This document shows positions 63,161-64,000 of a stretch of 64,000 nt of DNA, one piece after another. Origin of the DNA: CALEAR01 sp035301485. GTDB taxonomy: Bacteria > Pseudomonadota > Gammaproteobacteria > Pseudomonadales > Alcanivoracaceae. The stretch spans positions 6,396 to 70,395 of the forward strand of contig DATGUF010000034.1 of the NCBI GenBank assembly GCA_035301485.1. The letters run 5' to 3'. Every line of letters begins with the position of its first letter. Position 1 is the stretch's first letter. A model generated the notes under the pieces. The model did not search any database. It had not been told where the DNA came from and saw only the letters and a program-made list of their open reading frames with translations. The position numbers and the translations under genes are program-made.

Positions 63161-63418
63161 ATGATTAGATTTAGACTTAAAGAACTCGTAGCTGAAAAGG
63201 AGTTTCAGGAAGGCAGGAATATTACTTACGAGGAAATATCACGAGAGACGGGAATACACCGTACTACCTTATCTAGGATTGCAAATATTAAAGGTTACGT
63301 TACCAATACGGATGTGCTCGATAAGCTGTGTGCTTATTTTGGTGTTAACACCAATGAGGTGGCTGAATATATTGAAGACCGGCAGAGGTCGGACAACGAT
63401 TCCAGCACAGAAAAGTAA
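63161..63418 (+). CDS. Cro/C1-type repressor of the integrase module
   Basis: An 85-aa helix-turn-helix protein (MIRFRLKELVAEKEFQEGRNITYEEISRETGIHRTTLSRIANIKGYVTNTDVLDKLCAYFG), close in shape to small XRE regulators. It is divergent from the excisionase-integrase genes, which it probably represses. The start was chosen by the AGGAGGGG site. A longer frame without a ribosome site begins 7 codons earlier. Confidence 0.82.
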   Translation: MIRFRLKELVAEKEFQEGRNITYEEISRETGIHRTTLSRIANIKGYVTNTDVLDKLCAYFGVNTNEVAEYIEDRQRSDNDSSTEK

Positions 63419-63462
63419 GCTATATGTTTGTAATTTACAGCTTAAAACGGCTGCTTATAGAA

Positions 63463-63588
63463 CGGTGACCAAGTTTGGGTGGTGGTCAATATTCGGGAAG
63501 GGAAATTCTGGGTTTTATTTGATCTGGTCACACTTTGGTCACCGTTTGGTCACCGCGGCAAAATTAAGAGATTGTGACCAAGTCGGGA
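63463..63588. repeat. Array of GTGACC/GGTCAC motifs near the right end
   Basis: CGGTGACCAA (63,463) is the inverse of two direct copies of TTGGTCACCG (63,535 and 63,546, 11 bp apart). GTGACCAAGT recurs at 63,465 and 63,574. The set is therefore outward sites flanking inward ones. Its position between the repressor gene and the tRNA suits integrase arm sites or repressor operators. Confidence 0.7.
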
Positions 63589-63623
63589 TGAGGTCATCAA
63601 ATGGACGTAAAAACAATTGAAAA

Positions 63624-63700
63624 TGGCGCACCCGACAGGGGTCGAACCTGTGGCCTCACCCTTCGGAGGGGTGCGCTCTATCCAACTGAGCTACGGGTGC
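63624..63700 (-). tRNA. tRNA-Arg (anticodon CCG)
   Basis: A complete cloverleaf on the minus strand: acceptor GCACCCG/CGGGTGC, D-arm AGCTCAGTTGGATAGAGC, anticodon arm CACCC-CTCCGAA-GGGTG with anticodon CCG, T-arm with GGTTCGACCCC, and encoded CCA. Confidence 0.95.
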
Positions 63701-63709
63701 GTGGCGCGC

Positions 63710-63737
63710 ATTATACACAAAATGACCACAGCTGTAA
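63710..63737 (-). promoter_or_regulatory. Promoter of the minus-strand tRNA-Arg
   Basis: TTACAG, 16 nt, TATAAT, then a GCGCGCC discriminator. It is identical over 29 nt (63,696-63,724) to the orphan promoter at 36,755-36,783 in inverse orientation. Confidence 0.8.
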
Positions 63738-63759
63738 TTATTGATTTAATGGATGACTC

Positions 63760-63776
63760 CCGCCCTCCGAAGGCGG
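63760..63776 (+). other. Isolated anticodon-arm copy CCGCC-CTCCGAA-GGCGG
   Basis: A perfect 5-bp stem with the exact 7-nt CCG anticodon loop of the neighbouring tRNAs, but no surrounding tRNA. Its right half (GCCCTCCGAAGGCGG) equals the left island junction at 36,900-36,914. A leftover or secondary attachment site is likely. Confidence 0.65.
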
Positions 63777-63845
63777 CACTCAAGGCGAAAATCCAGATTT
63801 AGGGCGAGGGTCAAAAAGCTTCAAATCTGTTACACTTTTTCAAAT

Positions 63846-63922
63846 GCACTCGTAGCTCAGCTGGATAGAGTATTGCCCTCCGAAGGCAAGGGTCGTGGGT
63901 TCGAATCCCGCCGAGTGCGCCA
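63846..63922 (+). tRNA. tRNA-Arg (anticodon CCG), second copy
   Basis: A complete cloverleaf: acceptor GCACTCG/CGAGTGC, anticodon arm TTGCC-CTCCGAA-GGCAA, T-arm GGGTTCGAATCCC, and encoded CCA. Its anticodon arm matches the broken copy at 36,871. Confidence 0.95.
63873..63887 (+). other. Right attachment-core candidate (attR)
   Basis: TTGCCCTCCGAAGGC, identical to 36,898-36,912 and in the same orientation. It is embedded in the intact tRNA. Confidence 0.6.
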
Positions 63923-64000
63923 TTTCCCTTTAAAATCAGCATGTTACAGCTGTTGGTTTTAGTCAAGAAAACCCCAAGAGTGCCGCCCCTAAAAAGCAGA

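Noticed and set aside
1..64000. CRISPR array
   Set aside because: No series of regularly spaced short repeats with unique spacers was seen. The repeats present are two-copy, or are tRNA- and terminator-related.

Overview
The window looks like a chromosomal segment of a marine-type gammaproteobacterium. The best marker is the block rsmD / two M16 peptidases / ftsY-ftsE-ftsX-rpoH, whose order is typical of Pseudomonas-like and Cellvibrio-like lineages. It is joined by greB, hemB, trxA, rho, ubiD, a 531-residue isocitrate lyase and a bioA-bioF-bioD operon. The species cannot be named from sequence alone. The first ~36.6 kb is moderately GC-rich, gene-dense core chromosome. From ~36.9 kb the DNA becomes visibly more AT-rich.

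Region 1-31.6 kb (core). It starts with the C-terminal half of an FMN-dependent lactate dehydrogenase, then an outer-membrane porin and DUF423. The cell-division/heat-shock block follows, with a near-perfect CIRCE (HrcA-type) operator just upstream of rpoH. Next come the M16 pair and rsmD, a YheS-type ABC-F ATPase, the VOC/greB/DUF502/elbB operon, hemB, trxA, rho, ubiD and a SlyD-like isomerase. A duplicated non-coding repeat (19.9-20.5 kb) precedes a YegQ-type U32 protein, a gamma-glutamylcyclotransferase, isocitrate lyase, a glyoxalase-II-like hydrolase, a sulfur-transfer cassette (rhodanese, YeeE/YedE transporter, tiny membrane protein) and the biotin genes.

Region 31.7-36.7 kb holds a DUF6150 repeat protein, a membrane-anchored thioredoxin-fold-like protein, an MFS transporter, a urea transporter and a membrane-anchored FAH-family protein.

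Region 36.87-63.9 kb is a composite genomic island lying between a broken tRNA-Arg(CCG) gene (36,871) and intact tRNA-Arg(CCG) genes (63,624-63,922). The anticodon-loop sequence is shared by both ends. The left end carries a translationally coupled trio: a small ParB-like protein and two very large tyrosine recombinases (802 and 1046 aa). After a decayed IS256-type transposase comes a dense anti-phage or restriction-type block. First is a four-gene operon: MORC/MutL-like GHKL ATPase, Z1 SF2 helicase, DUF4420 PD-(D/E)XK nuclease and AIPR protein. Convergent to it are two coupled m5C methyltransferases. Divergent from those is a second GHKL ATPase operon with an unrecognised 277-aa protein, a DUF6339-like protein and a convergent third m5C methyltransferase. 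The right end holds a nonsense-broken GNAT gene, an HD-domain protein, a conventional phage-type integrase with excisionase-like and repressor-like genes, and an array of GGTCAC/GTGACC motifs before the tRNA genes.

Working model: the first ATPase operon with one or both flanking methyltransferases resembles the MORC/paraMORC-associated restriction modules known from comparative genomics. The second ATPase operon plus the third methyltransferase looks like a parallel, much less described module built on the same logic (GHKL ATPase + accessory proteins + m5C methylase). The second operon is the best candidate here for an undescribed system.
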